The position numbers and the translations under genes were made by a program. A stretch of DNA of 64,000 nt from Antitrichia curtipendula (lineage: Eukaryota > Streptophyta > Bryopsida > Hypnales > Leucodontaceae). Where the stretch lies: contig OX579638.1 in NCBI GenBank assembly GCA_951230915.1, forward strand, positions 17,812,696-17,876,695, read 5' to 3'. Each line of letters starts with the position of its first letter. The stretch's first letter is position 1. Below, one piece after another: positions 37,601-48,927 of the stretch. The notes under the pieces are model-generated. The model searched no databases and was not told where the DNA came from. It was given only the letters and a program-made list of their open reading frames with translations.

Positions 37601-38300
37601 TTTTTTGGCCTTGTGTAGCTCCATCCCTCAAAAATAAATGGGTTGCATCGAGCCTACTACAGTAGTATATGAAGAAATTTGAAGAAAATTTAGATGACAA
37701 TGCCAAATTGCTCTAAATTTTTAAAATTTTGAATGAAAATGTCATGTATTAAGGACACTCATCAAAAAATGTGGATGAAAACATAACTCCATATAAAATT
37801 TAGCTGAATACTAAAATATTTGGCTAGAGCATTTTCTTGTAAGTTGCCACCTCAACACTTCTTCGGAAACCACCTAAGCCTAACTAGTGCCTTGGCCATT
37901 TAGGGGTTCCAGTACAGCCTAATGATCATAGAAGTGGCTAAATTTTGCTCCATTGCTACTAAAAAACTTCAGGAGCTAAAAGTGTATTCGAAAAAATCCT
38001 TGAAAAAATTAGATTTTAGTCAAGATTGCAACAAACAATAGAATTTGGTAGGCAATGTGCAACTTCCTCTATATTGAAATTAGCAGCTATTTTGGTTGTT
38101 TTGTATTATAGTACTCCCAATGATTCTTTAAAACTTGCAAAATCCTATTTTCTTTATTTTTTCTAATACTACTCACCCTCAAGGTAGCCAAAATTGAGTC
38201 CCATTTGTCTTGGAGGTAGCATATTGCACTAAATCCTAATAACCTAGGTAACATGTTTCACTAAATTCAGTAAAGCAGTTCTGGGATCACTGGTACACAC
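34641..38300. other. AT-rich spacer with minor repeats
   Basis: No gene recognised over about 3.7 kb. It contains: CATAAGTGAAAA-type tandem repeats (34640-34760); a ~75-bp tandem unit repeated about 2.5 times with TTGAAAGGTTTTATATCAAT (35805-35975); an 80-bp duplicated segment, at 35620-35700 and 36169-36250, each copy holding a hairpin with arms GCTCATGAA and TTCATGAGC; and short CCCTAAACC-type runs around 37515-37600. These look like old repeat debris. Confidence 0.6.
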
Positions 38301-38702
38301 CCTAAAACCGCAGGCAGTCTAGGGCTAAGGAAAACAAACCCTCGCTCCTCAACTCTCCGACTGACAGATTCAACCGAAAAAGTCCCCTGCTTGCAGAGCA
38401 CATTATGCACGGAACAGACCAGGGCACAGCAATTCTAGACCCGTTATGTTGGTATTCAGGTCATTAGATCGCCTTGAGGTGGAGGGACACTGGACACAGA
38501 GTTACTCGTCCAAGTATTGACCTGGACGCGTGTGAAATCCGGGGAAATGAAAGTCTGAAAGACTGAATCCTCTTTGCTCGAAGCATCATTGACTCCTCTG
38601 GAACCGTGCAGCGATACCATCCTTGAATGCGGCGAATTTCAGAATGTCAGTGAAGATCCGGAATGCAGGGAACACTGGAGCTGCGAATTTCCACTCACAA
38701 AG

Positions 38703-39067
38703 TCAAGAGCCCCACGCCCTCCCTCCTTGTGGTCGGAGCAGCGCGGAATTCGAGAGTTCATTCCACTTCCAAAATGTAAAACCGCACGTACTCCACGTCT
38801 TGATTGCGGCTCGGCAATCTAGAACGCATCCAACCAACATTTGAAAAAAAGGAACGCTTGAAAATTTGAAAACTCACGGCGGGAATCCACAGCTCTTGAA
38901 TTCCAGTGCAGGTGTTTTATAACCCGAAATGAACCTTCAGTTTCTCCTTTTTGCTTGCACACGTGAACAAGTGGAGCACGCTGCGGGGGATTGGAGTCGG
39001 TGTCTACCGGTGTAGGCGACGAGATTGGAGTGGAGGCGGACAATGCTTTGACCGGGCCATTATTCAC
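38703..39067 (-). CDS. Possible small two-exon gene (gene H), function unknown
   Basis: An ATG at 39067 opens an exon of 190 bp that ends at GTGAGT (donor at 38877). A 59-bp intron follows, with acceptor GCGTTCTAG. Exon 2 starts at 38818 and reaches a TGA at about 38703. The predicted protein of about 100 residues starts MNNGPVKALSASTPISSPTP and contains a Trp-rich KTWSTCGFTFWKWNE stretch. The region is richer in G and C than its surroundings. There is no known domain, and the intron is short for a plant. It could be the 5' part of a longer gene or a chance frame. Confidence 0.25.
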
Positions 39068-39377
39068 GAGATAAGCTATGCATTCCTATCAACTACAATG
39101 GAATTTCGAGCCTGAGTGTTTCATCAGTCGAATGCATGCCACTGCAATTTTGTGAAACTCTTCAAGCGCGCGTAGATTCAGAGTGCAAAAGAGTCCGACT
39201 GCGGGCGGTTGCTCCGAGCAATAGATTTACTTACGATAAACTCACCTAGTGAAGCTCACCTAATGAAGCAATCACCACACTCTGGTGACATGGAGGTTCA
39301 CTTGGAGACGGCAGAAGACAGAGCCTGTAAATACAGCCACGGTGCCGTCGTATGCTGAGGACAAAGTCTAGATACGG

Positions 39378-39408
39378 TGATATACGGTAGAGTAGTATGC
39401 GTACGTAT
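39378..39408 (+). repeat. Left direct repeat bounding gene E (partner near 43709)
   Basis: TGATATACGGTAGAGTAGTA at 39378 matches TGATATACGGTGGAGTAGCG at about 43709 in the same orientation, 17 of 20 bases. Both are immediately adjacent to the palindrome clusters on the two sides of gene E, so they may mark the boundary or the subterminal region of that element. Confidence 0.55.
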
Positions 39409-39415
39409 CAGACAG

Positions 39416-39989
39416 GATCGTGAAATCCCACGATCGGTGATTCTGAAGTTTAGTGACTCCCGCTGATCTCTGAATGGAGGAAATCAGTGACCCAGAAATC
39501 GGAGGATCACAGGATCGTAGTATCGTGGGATCTCACGATCTTGGTTTCGTGGGATCCAACGATTCACAACACCAAATTTGGTTCTGGGTCTCGTTAACTC
39601 GGGACTATGTCATCGTCGGTTCTCGACGATCAAGGGATCCAGCGGTCTCTCTTTTTAATGAGCAGATCTTGGGATCTCTGTTTCGTGGATCCTAAAATGT
39701 TTTGGTCGTGGGATCACACGACCGATTAGATATGAGATTGGGATCTGCCTGCATGATTATGTTCGTTTACTTTTTTATTAGCATTTCACTCCCTCCAGGC
39801 GTAATTCGGTAGGAGGATCGTGGAATGCCACGATCTCTGAAAAGGGTGACCCAACGACCTGTGTGTCGTGGATTCCAACGACGCATTGATCCTTGGTGTG
39901 TGGACCTTTCTGTTTGGTTCCAGTGGCCTACTCCTCAATGTACGTATTGGCTCAATGCTCCCTTCACGGGCATCGTGTGATCTCACGAT
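39416..39989. repeat. Palindrome cluster upstream of transposase gene E
   Basis: Seven palindromes of the gene B type occur: 39416-39435, 39522-39539, 39546-39563, 39704-39723, 39816-39835, 39864-39882 and 39972-39989. Several extend to 20 bp. Centres vary, but the GTGG...CCAC half-sites are kept, and in at least one copy (GGTCG...CGACC) both arms changed together. That is what a dimeric protein-binding site would select for. Confidence 0.88.
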
Positions 39990-40277
39990 CGCTTGTGGAC
40001 ATCAAATGTTCTTGCGTACCTTGTCGGGGTACTCTATTCATTTGCCAAGACCTGCTATCCACAGATTCCCTGACACTATTGTTGATGATTGACTAGGTAT
40101 CTTCTATATCGTATTGCAAGTGTTTCCTTAGTAGTCAGCCGGAACTGAAGACATTGTCGTCAGCTTCCTTGGCTACGAAGGGAACGCCGATCTCTTAACT
40201 GAACTAACTCCTGGTATAGTTCATGATTTTGTAGGTTCAACAAATATTTGAGATCTCTTCGCCATAAATCACCGAGA

Positions 40278-43200
40278 ATGGATTCATTTAGTGAGTCCGC
40301 TACTAATGCGATTGTTCCATATGTACGCGGTGAGCATGTGGGAAGTGGATCACAGGAGTCCAGCGATGAATCTCCATTGTTCTTGATCGGTGATTGGATT
40401 AAGCTGTTTGTTTCTGGATTCGGTGAGGTCGGATCCGGGATTGTTAAGGAGGTTCGTCCTCAGGGCCAGTGGCTGGGTGTGCCTCTACCTGTAGAGCCTT
40501 GGATTTATATGTTGGTGCAGCCTCATTCCATAAAGTTAGAGTTCCAAAACATAAGATTTAACCCCCAACATAGGAGTTATAGAACATTGTATGATGTTCA
40601 GGGATGTGTCGTGCTGTGGAGAATCGCCGACGTTGTAAGAGCGTCGAGGGATCCCCCAATGGATCCCTGTCCGTATATTCGCCAAGGGGCCTGGTTTGTA
40701 CTTGATGTTCATCGGAAAGACGGATGGGGACTCCACGTTTCATCGGGCCGTATCATTTGCTGGAGGGCGGAGGATCATTTCCAGGATGAAACACTTGGTG
40801 AGGGCTTCGTGGGTGTATTAGTCTTCAATGTTTTTGTGGGTAACGAGGAAGCCATAATGTCGCACGAGAGGTGGCCATTGTCGGAATGCTGGTTTCCAAG
40901 CGGTCGGTCGTTGAAGGAGACCGTAGATCATTTCGCCGCCAATCCAGATACAGACGACCCTCTCGCTTATCTCAGAGGTAGAATGAAAGCACCATATCAC
41001 TTTGTAGTCCGTAAACCCAGTATAAAGCTGAAGGAATCACAGTTAGACCGGAAAACGGCAGACGAAGAGATCCGCAAAGTGAGCTCGCAAAAGTGCTGCA
41101 AACATCTGTATTGTCAGCATTTTAACCAGGAGTTGACGCTGTTGCTTAGGCAGAAATACTACTTGAAGTCGTTCAAGGACCACCGCGAATATGGGATTGC
41201 AGTGGGAGGGCAGCTCCACGAAATGAATAGGGATCGGAAGCGAAAATTCATCACACTACAAGGAGTGGAAGTTTGTGGTACGGCGTGGTACATAATTCAC
41301 GGAATCCCAAAGTCGACCTACCACACTTACATCGAGATGTACAACGACGGCGTGAATTCGGGGACGCACGGAAACAAAGGAATTAAGCGACCAAGGACTC
41401 GGACTGTTCAGATTACAGGGACTATGAAAGCCATTATTGACGAGAACGCTGATCAAATGCCCCACCAAATGCGCAGTATCGGTAATGGCCAAGTGGACAC
41501 TCTTAAATATCTGCCTGCAGGCAGAAACTGGAAACGAGTCCAAGCGGATGCTAACGAGGTAAATCCATTGATTCTGAGTAATGCAGTTAGTGATCGTGAG
41601 ATCCCTCAACTGGATCAACGATCGTGGGATGTCACGATCGTTTCTCTGGAATAGTGTTTTGTCATTTTCGTTCGCTGGCTCTTTTTGCTCGTACTGTTTC
41701 TGAAGCTTAGTCGTTCTGTTTTTCCAGTTGAATGCTGACTACAATCTACCGCCCGTTAGCCAGTCGACCATTAGTAGATTAAGAAAGACCACTTCAACAA
41801 CGTCCACATTAAGCCTGTTGAGAGTTCGTTTGCAAAATGTACCCTGTGCGACAATCTACAGCAGTACATCCTGAAGTCCCCAAAGGGAAGCCCCCAATAC
41901 GTGGAGTTCATGAATCAGAGGGCTCATCATCTGAATCACCAAGCATCTTGCCGTCGTTTGTATGCGTCTTGGCGTGAGGAATCCAAACGAGATCCACGGA
42001 GAATTTTATGTATAATTCAAGACAAGATGGATACGGCGAAGACGGCTCTCCCTAGAATGCGGGTGACGACAAAGGCCACGGTGGGTTTGGGGCAGCTTCC
42101 CATGAGCGTCACAGGAATGGTAGCTCATGGTCATGGTGACGATGCGTACGCCCATTATGCTCCATCGTGTTGGCCGGCAGACTCCAACTTCACCATTTCG
42201 TCTTTGGCGAGGTTGTTGCGCCGACTGGAGGGTCCACCGATTCGAGAGGTAGGCGACCTCTTTCCATACCCTCCGGCGAATCCAATGTTTGAGGCACTGC
42301 TCAGAGGAAAGTCGAGATGTATGGACAGCCTAACTCTCACTGAACCAGAAGCTCGAGTCGGTAGGACCCCCCTTCCTGAAAAGTTATATCTTCAACTCGA
42401 CAACTCTGCTAAGGATAACAAGAACAAATATCTAATGGGGTTCTTGTCGTTGCTCATTGCACCGTCTGCACGAGGTATCTTCAAGGAAATTCAGGTCGAG
42501 TTTCTACTAGTGGGACATACTCACGAGGATATCGATGCCTATTTCAGCCACCTTTCGAAGGCGCTCAAGACCAAGAACACTTTTGTTGTCGCTGACCTCA
42601 TGAAAGCCTTCATGCAGCCCTAAGAATTGTCATTTCTGCCGGAGTTTATACAGGAGGTGGGGGATTTCAAGGCGTTCGTGGAGGGTTACCAGACCGGTGG
42701 CTCCGAAAGATTAATTGGATTGGGGAAGATGCACCTGTTCAAGTTCTACGTGGACACTGATGGGGTCCCCGTCATGAATTACAAGGAGTCAGCGGTTGAT
42801 TCAAAGTGGCTTCCGTCTAATAAACCTTCTCAACGCATTTGGAGGAGAGATGAAAATGGTCGCCCCATGCTCCCTCACGGTTGTCCGAAGCCTGTTCCAT
42901 TTAAGCCCATGTAGGGCAACGAGGTTCCCGTCGTGGGTGGAAATCAAGAGAAGGCAAGGGAAATGGCGCGGAAAGCTACCGTGAACAAGGGTTTCATTTT
43001 GGTGGGACTCGAGAAGTACATTCAGTACTGGCAAAAAGGAATGTCAAAATGTGAGGGATTTGCAGCTGCATTCAGCCCTTACGTGGAATACTGGAAGTGT
43101 GTACTGGATGAGCTGAAGGAGCCACTACCTGAGTGTCCTCCGGAGTTGGTGGAAGGCTTCTAGCCACAATATGATTGGAGGGTAGCGCAGAATGGAGTCC

Positions 43201-43664
43201 CTCGCCAAGGAAATCCCATGGATGTGATTCCGGAGGAAGAAGAGGAACCCGAACCTTATTGCGGCCCCGCAAATGAAGCGCCAATGGAAAGATTCAATCC
43301 GTGGCTGGACATACGACCGGGCTCATGGGTACTTCTTAGGCCGGAAGTCCCGGAAACATGTGTTGTTTGGCAAGGAAGAGCATTGTCTACTGTATGCAGA
43401 CTGGAAGGAGACGCAAATTACGGGAAGTTTTTGATTCAGTATTGGTGACCCGATAACTGCGAAAGTACGCTGGAGTTGAGGTATTGGAATTGCTGGTACG
43501 GTAAATGGGTTGTTGAAGATTCAGCCCCTACCTGGGTTGACGCAGCTGCTGTGGCGTATGCGAATTGGTCGAAAATAGTGGATCCGAAATCAAGGACCAT
43601 TCCTAAGAAGAGTAGGGAGGCTGCCTTGGCAAATTTGAATCGGGCAAACGTGTTGGACCCGTGA
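40278..43664 (+). pseudogene. Gene E: DDE transposase (DUF7869-like), four in-frame stops and one frameshift
   Basis: Exon 1 runs from the ATG at 40278 to 41558 (donor GTAAAT). Exon 2 starts at 41728 after TTTTTCCAG. A one-base frame slip near 41780 leads into the frame used to 43664. That frame is interrupted by TAA 42621, TAG 42912, TAG 43161 and TGA 43446, but otherwise stays open. Exon 1 has an N-terminal barrel-like region (GDWIKLFVSGFGEVGSGIV) and a Cys/His-containing stretch. Likely catalytic acidic residues lie in IIQDKMDTAKT, LQLDNSAKDNKNK and VGHTHEDIDAYF, the layout I know from DUF7869 proteins of mosses and other eukaryotes. The C-terminus (PGSWVLLRPE, GKFLIQYW, CWYGKWVV) resembles a chromatin-reader barrel. 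Palindromes lie upstream, in the intron (41592-41640) and downstream. Probably an inactive copy of a DNA transposon. Confidence 0.7.
41592..41640. repeat. Palindromes inside the gene E intron
   Basis: One degraded and one strong copy of the ATCGTGRGATCYCACGAT motif occur; the second is a 22-bp near-palindrome with arms CGATCGTG and CACGATCG at 41619-41640. As in gene B, the motif lies in the intron and is absent from the flanking exons. Confidence 0.85.
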
Positions 43665-43693
43665 TCAAGCGCCTTGTCCGAGAACAGTAATCC

Positions 43694-44750
43694 ATCGTGA
43701 GATCTCCTGATATACGGTGGAGTAGCGCGCCTATCGTGATATCTCGCGATGCATTGCAGGGGTTGTCGTGGCCATCATGTGATCTCACGATGCATTGTTC
43801 AGGTCGCTGCGGACATCGTGAGATCCCACGAGGCTTTCCACATTGAGGTAGCTTAGTCGAAAGTTAGGTTTTCTAGGTACACTACCCTGTTTGAGTTCGA
43901 CTGTTAGACGATGAACCTCTCAGTGTTGTTTTTATGTGACATGTATTAGCATCATAAATCTTTAGGAATATATGAATTCGTTTATGGTGTTCATTATGCG
44001 TGCGAAACACGGGCAGTCACCTGATATGTGAAGTGCGGGCTGTTTTTCTTTCCTCTGCTGAAATGGAAGTGGTTCATATTTTTATCAATGACAAATACAG
44101 TGTTCGGATTATACATGCACAAAGATTAGTCTGAATACGCATTTATTTTTTTACCGTTTCAGTCCGTGTTGGAATTCCAGTCGACTGGGTTCTGCATGTT
44201 CACAATTACGTGGACATCAGAGATTGGATGTATTTCAGTAGTGATAGAACCCCGATTTTCTCCACACAAACTGAAATATCTCAGATGGAATAGTACATTA
44301 GCCGATATTCATCAGTCTACAGATGTATGCTGAATGTCTGAGCACTTGTGACTCACTTGTCTACAGTCCTGTCATTCCACTGGATGTAGTGTGAAATGAC
44401 AATGTTTCTTGTGTTAGCACTCCATCGGGGGATCTCCTGCTTAGATAAAAATGGTCTCCTTCTTCCCGAGAGGAAGTGCTTGTTTGATAATTCTAAAGTG
44501 ATGTTTGGGACTTCCAGTGAATTTCAAGTTTTCCTTCATTAATGTATCTATGAATTGCACTGTCTACAGCACATGAATCAAACTGTACCGCTTCAACACG
44601 AAGATTGTCAATGAAGCTGCCGCATATTCGACAACCTTGTCAGGGGATCTCACGATGCATTCGTTTCAAACAGAACGTTGAGTGAGGTATTAATATAGGG
44701 CTCGGAGCCGTATTTGCTTGAACTAGTTGTCATCGTAGGATCTCTCAATA
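43694..44750. repeat. Palindrome cluster downstream of gene E
   Basis: Copies lie at 43694-43711, 43733-43750, 43774-43791 and 43815-43832. Weaker or half copies lie near 44427, 44643 and 44734. They start 30 bp after the gene E stop codon and thin out to the right. The remainder, to 45477, is AT-rich and shows no gene. Confidence 0.8.
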
Positions 44751-47700
44751 GGTTCAGGGACGTGAGCTGTAAACGGGATGCTGAAATTATGGAAACCTGG
44801 TCCACAGATCTCCCAATCCAGGCACGTGAACTCTGGCACAGTCAACTACGGAACAGTAATTTCCAAATTTTCTAGCATTTCCAAGCACACGAAGAAGCAC
44901 TCTCCAAAAGACTTATGAGTGCAGAAATTGAGGTAGATCGGGGGATTTCACCATCTCTTTAATTCTGGACTATTGAAAGTCCAGAAGTAGTTAAATATGG
45001 CATATAATCTATTCTTGGCAAAATAAATTTATTTCTATTAAAAATGTGGATGAAGTCATCAAATTAGGATGAAAAAGTGCATGTATTTAATTGAAAAGAA
45101 TCTTTCACTGCAAAAGATGGATGAATGTTGAAATACAATGCTTCACTAAATTTAATGTAATCGCCATCTTGGCACTTTCTCAAAAGTAAAAAAGATGGGT
45201 TGATAGTGAAATGAGAAAATTCTAACGAACATTCATCAACTTTGAGTGAATATATATATCATATGCACCATACATTTTACCTTCAATAAACATTTCAATA
45301 TTTTATGTTCTGGCTATGTAAATTTGTTTTAAATTCCTTCATTATATACATGTTTCACAAAATTGTTAACAATTGTAGGCCATTTTTGTAAGAGATAGAC
45401 TATTTTCTTTGCAATTCATATGTTGTACACTTATAATGTTTGAAAATATTTTTTATACAAATTGTGCAACAATCATTATGTCCGACTTTCCTCCTAATTT
45501 ACATGTACCACATGTTCCACACATTTCAACTGGGCACAATGATTGCCTTCTTTGCAGATTAGCCGTTGCTGCTCGATTGATGGACCACGAGGTTTTACCT
45601 ACTATACCTGGTTCAACTGCACGATTTGTTCGGGCAAGCCCCACCTCGTTTCGTCGTATAGGCTCTAGAGGTCGGTGACGTCATACAACAATTGCGTTAC
45701 GCTTGGTTTTTTATGATGACCCCGTACTTCCAGTATTGGATGTACACCATATCTCCAAAGATGTTGTATAGGCGATGCCTACCCCTCCAGTAGAGCATTT
45801 ATTAGATTGCAACACACATATGATCACTCCTTCATCTCAAAGTATTCGTATTCTAGAGTCACAGAAGAGTACTCATGACTACCCTCGTACCCATGTTTCC
45901 AGACACATAAATAGTGGGCATGACTCTCTTAGTACAGCTATACGCAATGATGGAATTCTTGCACAGGAGTCACGACCTATATCCTTCAATGATGCTGCGG
46001 ATGAAGTACTAGAGGGCTTTAGTGAGTTTTTTCAAGTCTACTATGGACGTGAGGTTTGCGAGGGTGCTCCATTGCCTACAATTTGGACACAAAGATTGCC
46101 GATGGGAGAAATGCAAGTGGGGGGAGGCGTTGTCTATCAATGCCTGTACAAGTTCTGGTTAGGACTATTCTATGCAGCCTCTACTGCCACTAGAGTGCCT
46201 CTGCATCTCATTGACGATGATGCCCTTCTTGAGGCAGTTCGCGACATAGGATCCGCTTCCACCCGTTCTTCTCGCCTTGCTTTGGACCGTGCTCTACATG
46301 ATTGGACTTTGTGGCCCGAAATTGAGGTTGTTGTACACGACCAAATTCTATCCAAAATAGGTATGCTATTTTCATTACAATTGTATGCTTTACTCATGGT
46401 GGATTTAGGCCTTACTCATAAAGCATTGCGTATGTTGAAGAACGTGGACGAGTTTGGAGTCTTTAAACATGTAAATAGCGTTAATGTTTGCAAGTACTTG
46501 AAGGTAAAGATGTTGCAAGAAATTTATGTTATTTTCTTGTGTTGGTGATTGTACTAAATGTTAATGTAATTTGTGGTGTTGATATAAAAAATGACCATCT
46601 CTGTAGTGAATTTCATGATTAGTATACATATTTTATGGTATATTATTCATACATGCTATTCTTATTGTAACACTAAACAAAATTTTGTTCATTTGTAGAC
46701 ATTCTACGAGGATGCAGTACGTGACGGCCTTGCTTGGGAGAGGACAGATGGCTCTACTTTGGGGATCCAAGTATTGGATATATCGTGTTGGACTGTCTCC
46801 ATGGTGATGTTGTACGAACATTGGTCAAACATCACTCTACGGGGCATGGTTCATTTCAAACTTGCTATTGACTCTTGATGCCATTAGACACGTAGTGGTC
46901 AGGTAAGATTACATATCAATTTTCTCTTCTGTTATTATTTTTTGTGAATTAAATTTCAAAACAAGCTCTAACATTGTACTTGTTTTGAATAGGTATGTGA
47001 AGTTTTCCTTGAGCTTCTACATGATCGAGGTCTCCTTAGTTGTGTTTCTATTGCCAAGTTTGAAGGCAAGGACACAAACTCTGAGATTATGGCCCACATT
47101 GGGAATGCGGAAGTTTTTCCCACAGGAGGTTACCTTCTGGACCGTCTACAAGCATTCATGGAAGACGGTATCAATATTGGAGATCGGCACCTCTCCATAC
47201 AACTTTTTGAATGTCATGACTTGGCTTGCACATACAGTGTTGTGATACGAGGGGATGCAAGCACATTGGGAACCAATTTTTGCGCATGGTGTCAAACTAC
47301 AAAGCCCGAGTCAGCACAAGTGACAACAAAGATCCCTCTACACACATGCGATACTATTCAATCCATTGGATTGCACTGGCATATGTCTGATTCACTCATA
47401 TGAGTGAGTTTGTATGATATGTATAGTTCAATTTTATGCTCACTTATTATATTTTAAGTATTTTTATAAAATATTATTGTTCTATTCATTATGTGGTGAT
47501 TGTGTTCTGTACATTTACAGGAGATGAATCCTTTTTTTCCTGAGGATGTTCACTTTCCATTGGTGTGTGGTGGAATGGACCTTGTGGAATCCACGGTTTT
47601 AGTGGTCAGAGATTGGCACATGGACAGACCAAATGATTGGAAGGTATTATATCTTATACATCATGGTATTCATCTATTGTTTTGAAAATATTCTAGTATT

Positions 47701-48610
47701 GGTATGTACTAACATATATTCATAATGTTTTGCAGTTGACTCCACCAAGCATGTCAAACCTCGTGTACTACACACGACATGCGGCAATACATTCCGTAGT
47801 GAAGCTCATGCAAACATTGGAGTGTGTTGTTCAAGATTGTGATGTGATGTTGCCTCAAGATTCTGATGCACCTTCTTGATTCCAATAGTTGTACAACATT
47901 CTTCAGGTGGTATTGCTTACTTGTTAAGAGCTTTGAGTATTATATTTCAAATTATGAAAATTTTGAATGTGTTTCAACTCATCATTTCTATAAAAACTTA
48001 CTTCCAAAATATTTGTTCATGTCTATGCACATATTGTAGGTACCACCATTGAGCGTACAAGTGCATATACAACACATTAATCATCAGACTGGTGGCTACA
48101 TGACTCTAGCGTATGGTCAATTTGATGGCACGATATCCGATCGCATTCTTTGACATATGGACTTGCTCTTCTCAGTGCGTATACTTTGTTGTGCCATTTC
48201 ATAATATAGAATTGAAATTTTATTTGTTTTTATTTTAATGTAATGCAATTATATGCACTAACTAGCTCTAAACATTTTATAGGTTTTTCAAGATGCTCCT
48301 TCAATAGAACAGGTGCAAAGAGTGCGAAATGTATGGGTATCCTATCGGAAATTCAACAACATGCAGCAGCTATACAGCGCTCCTCTTTTTGGACATGAAC
48401 CACCTCTACAGGACAAGTATTACTATGAGTCCTCTTTGCCAATCTATTTTCTATTTTTAATGAGCTTCTAAACATTATTAGCCAGGGGCAATTTCAAAGA
48501 TTCTTAGAGCATGTTACAAATTTCCTGTTGGTGCCAAGTAATTTTTTATTATGGGGTATGCTACATGTGACTATGATTAATTAAGAATATGAATGTTTTA
48601 ATGGCTTTAT

Positions 48611-48927
48611 GGGCAATTTCGTTAAAATGGCATATTCCGTATGCCATTTTCAGAGCGGCCACTTTGAACTACAAAAGTGACATCTACGAGGGGTATAGAT
48701 TACATAAATCTTTGTCTTATATAGATTTCAGAAATCTAGCACTAATGTACATTTCAAATCGCGTGGTCTGAACTTTGAAAGCAACATCTATGACTATTGT
48801 AGATTTCATACATCTATAAGTGGTTTAGATTTCAGAAATCTAGGATAGTTGAACATTTTAGAGCGGCCGCTCTAAACTGTGAAAACTGCCAAAGTTACGG
48901 AATTTCGCCATTTTAACAAAATTGCCC
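48611..48927. mobile_element. 317-bp MITE-like element in a gene C intron
   Basis: GGGCAATTTCGTTAAAATGG at 48611 is the inverse of the end at 48907-48927 (CCATTTTAACAAAATTGCCC), with one mismatch in 20. A second inner pair (AGAGCGGCC near 48651 and GAGCGGCCGCTC near 48862) is also inverted. The body has no gene. It lies between exons 7 and 8 of gene C. The target duplication is not clear. Confidence 0.75.

Noticed and set aside
36290..44260. AGTGATAGAACCCCGA shared near 36296 and 44238
   Set aside because: A single short match without extended similarity; not enough to propose a repeat family.
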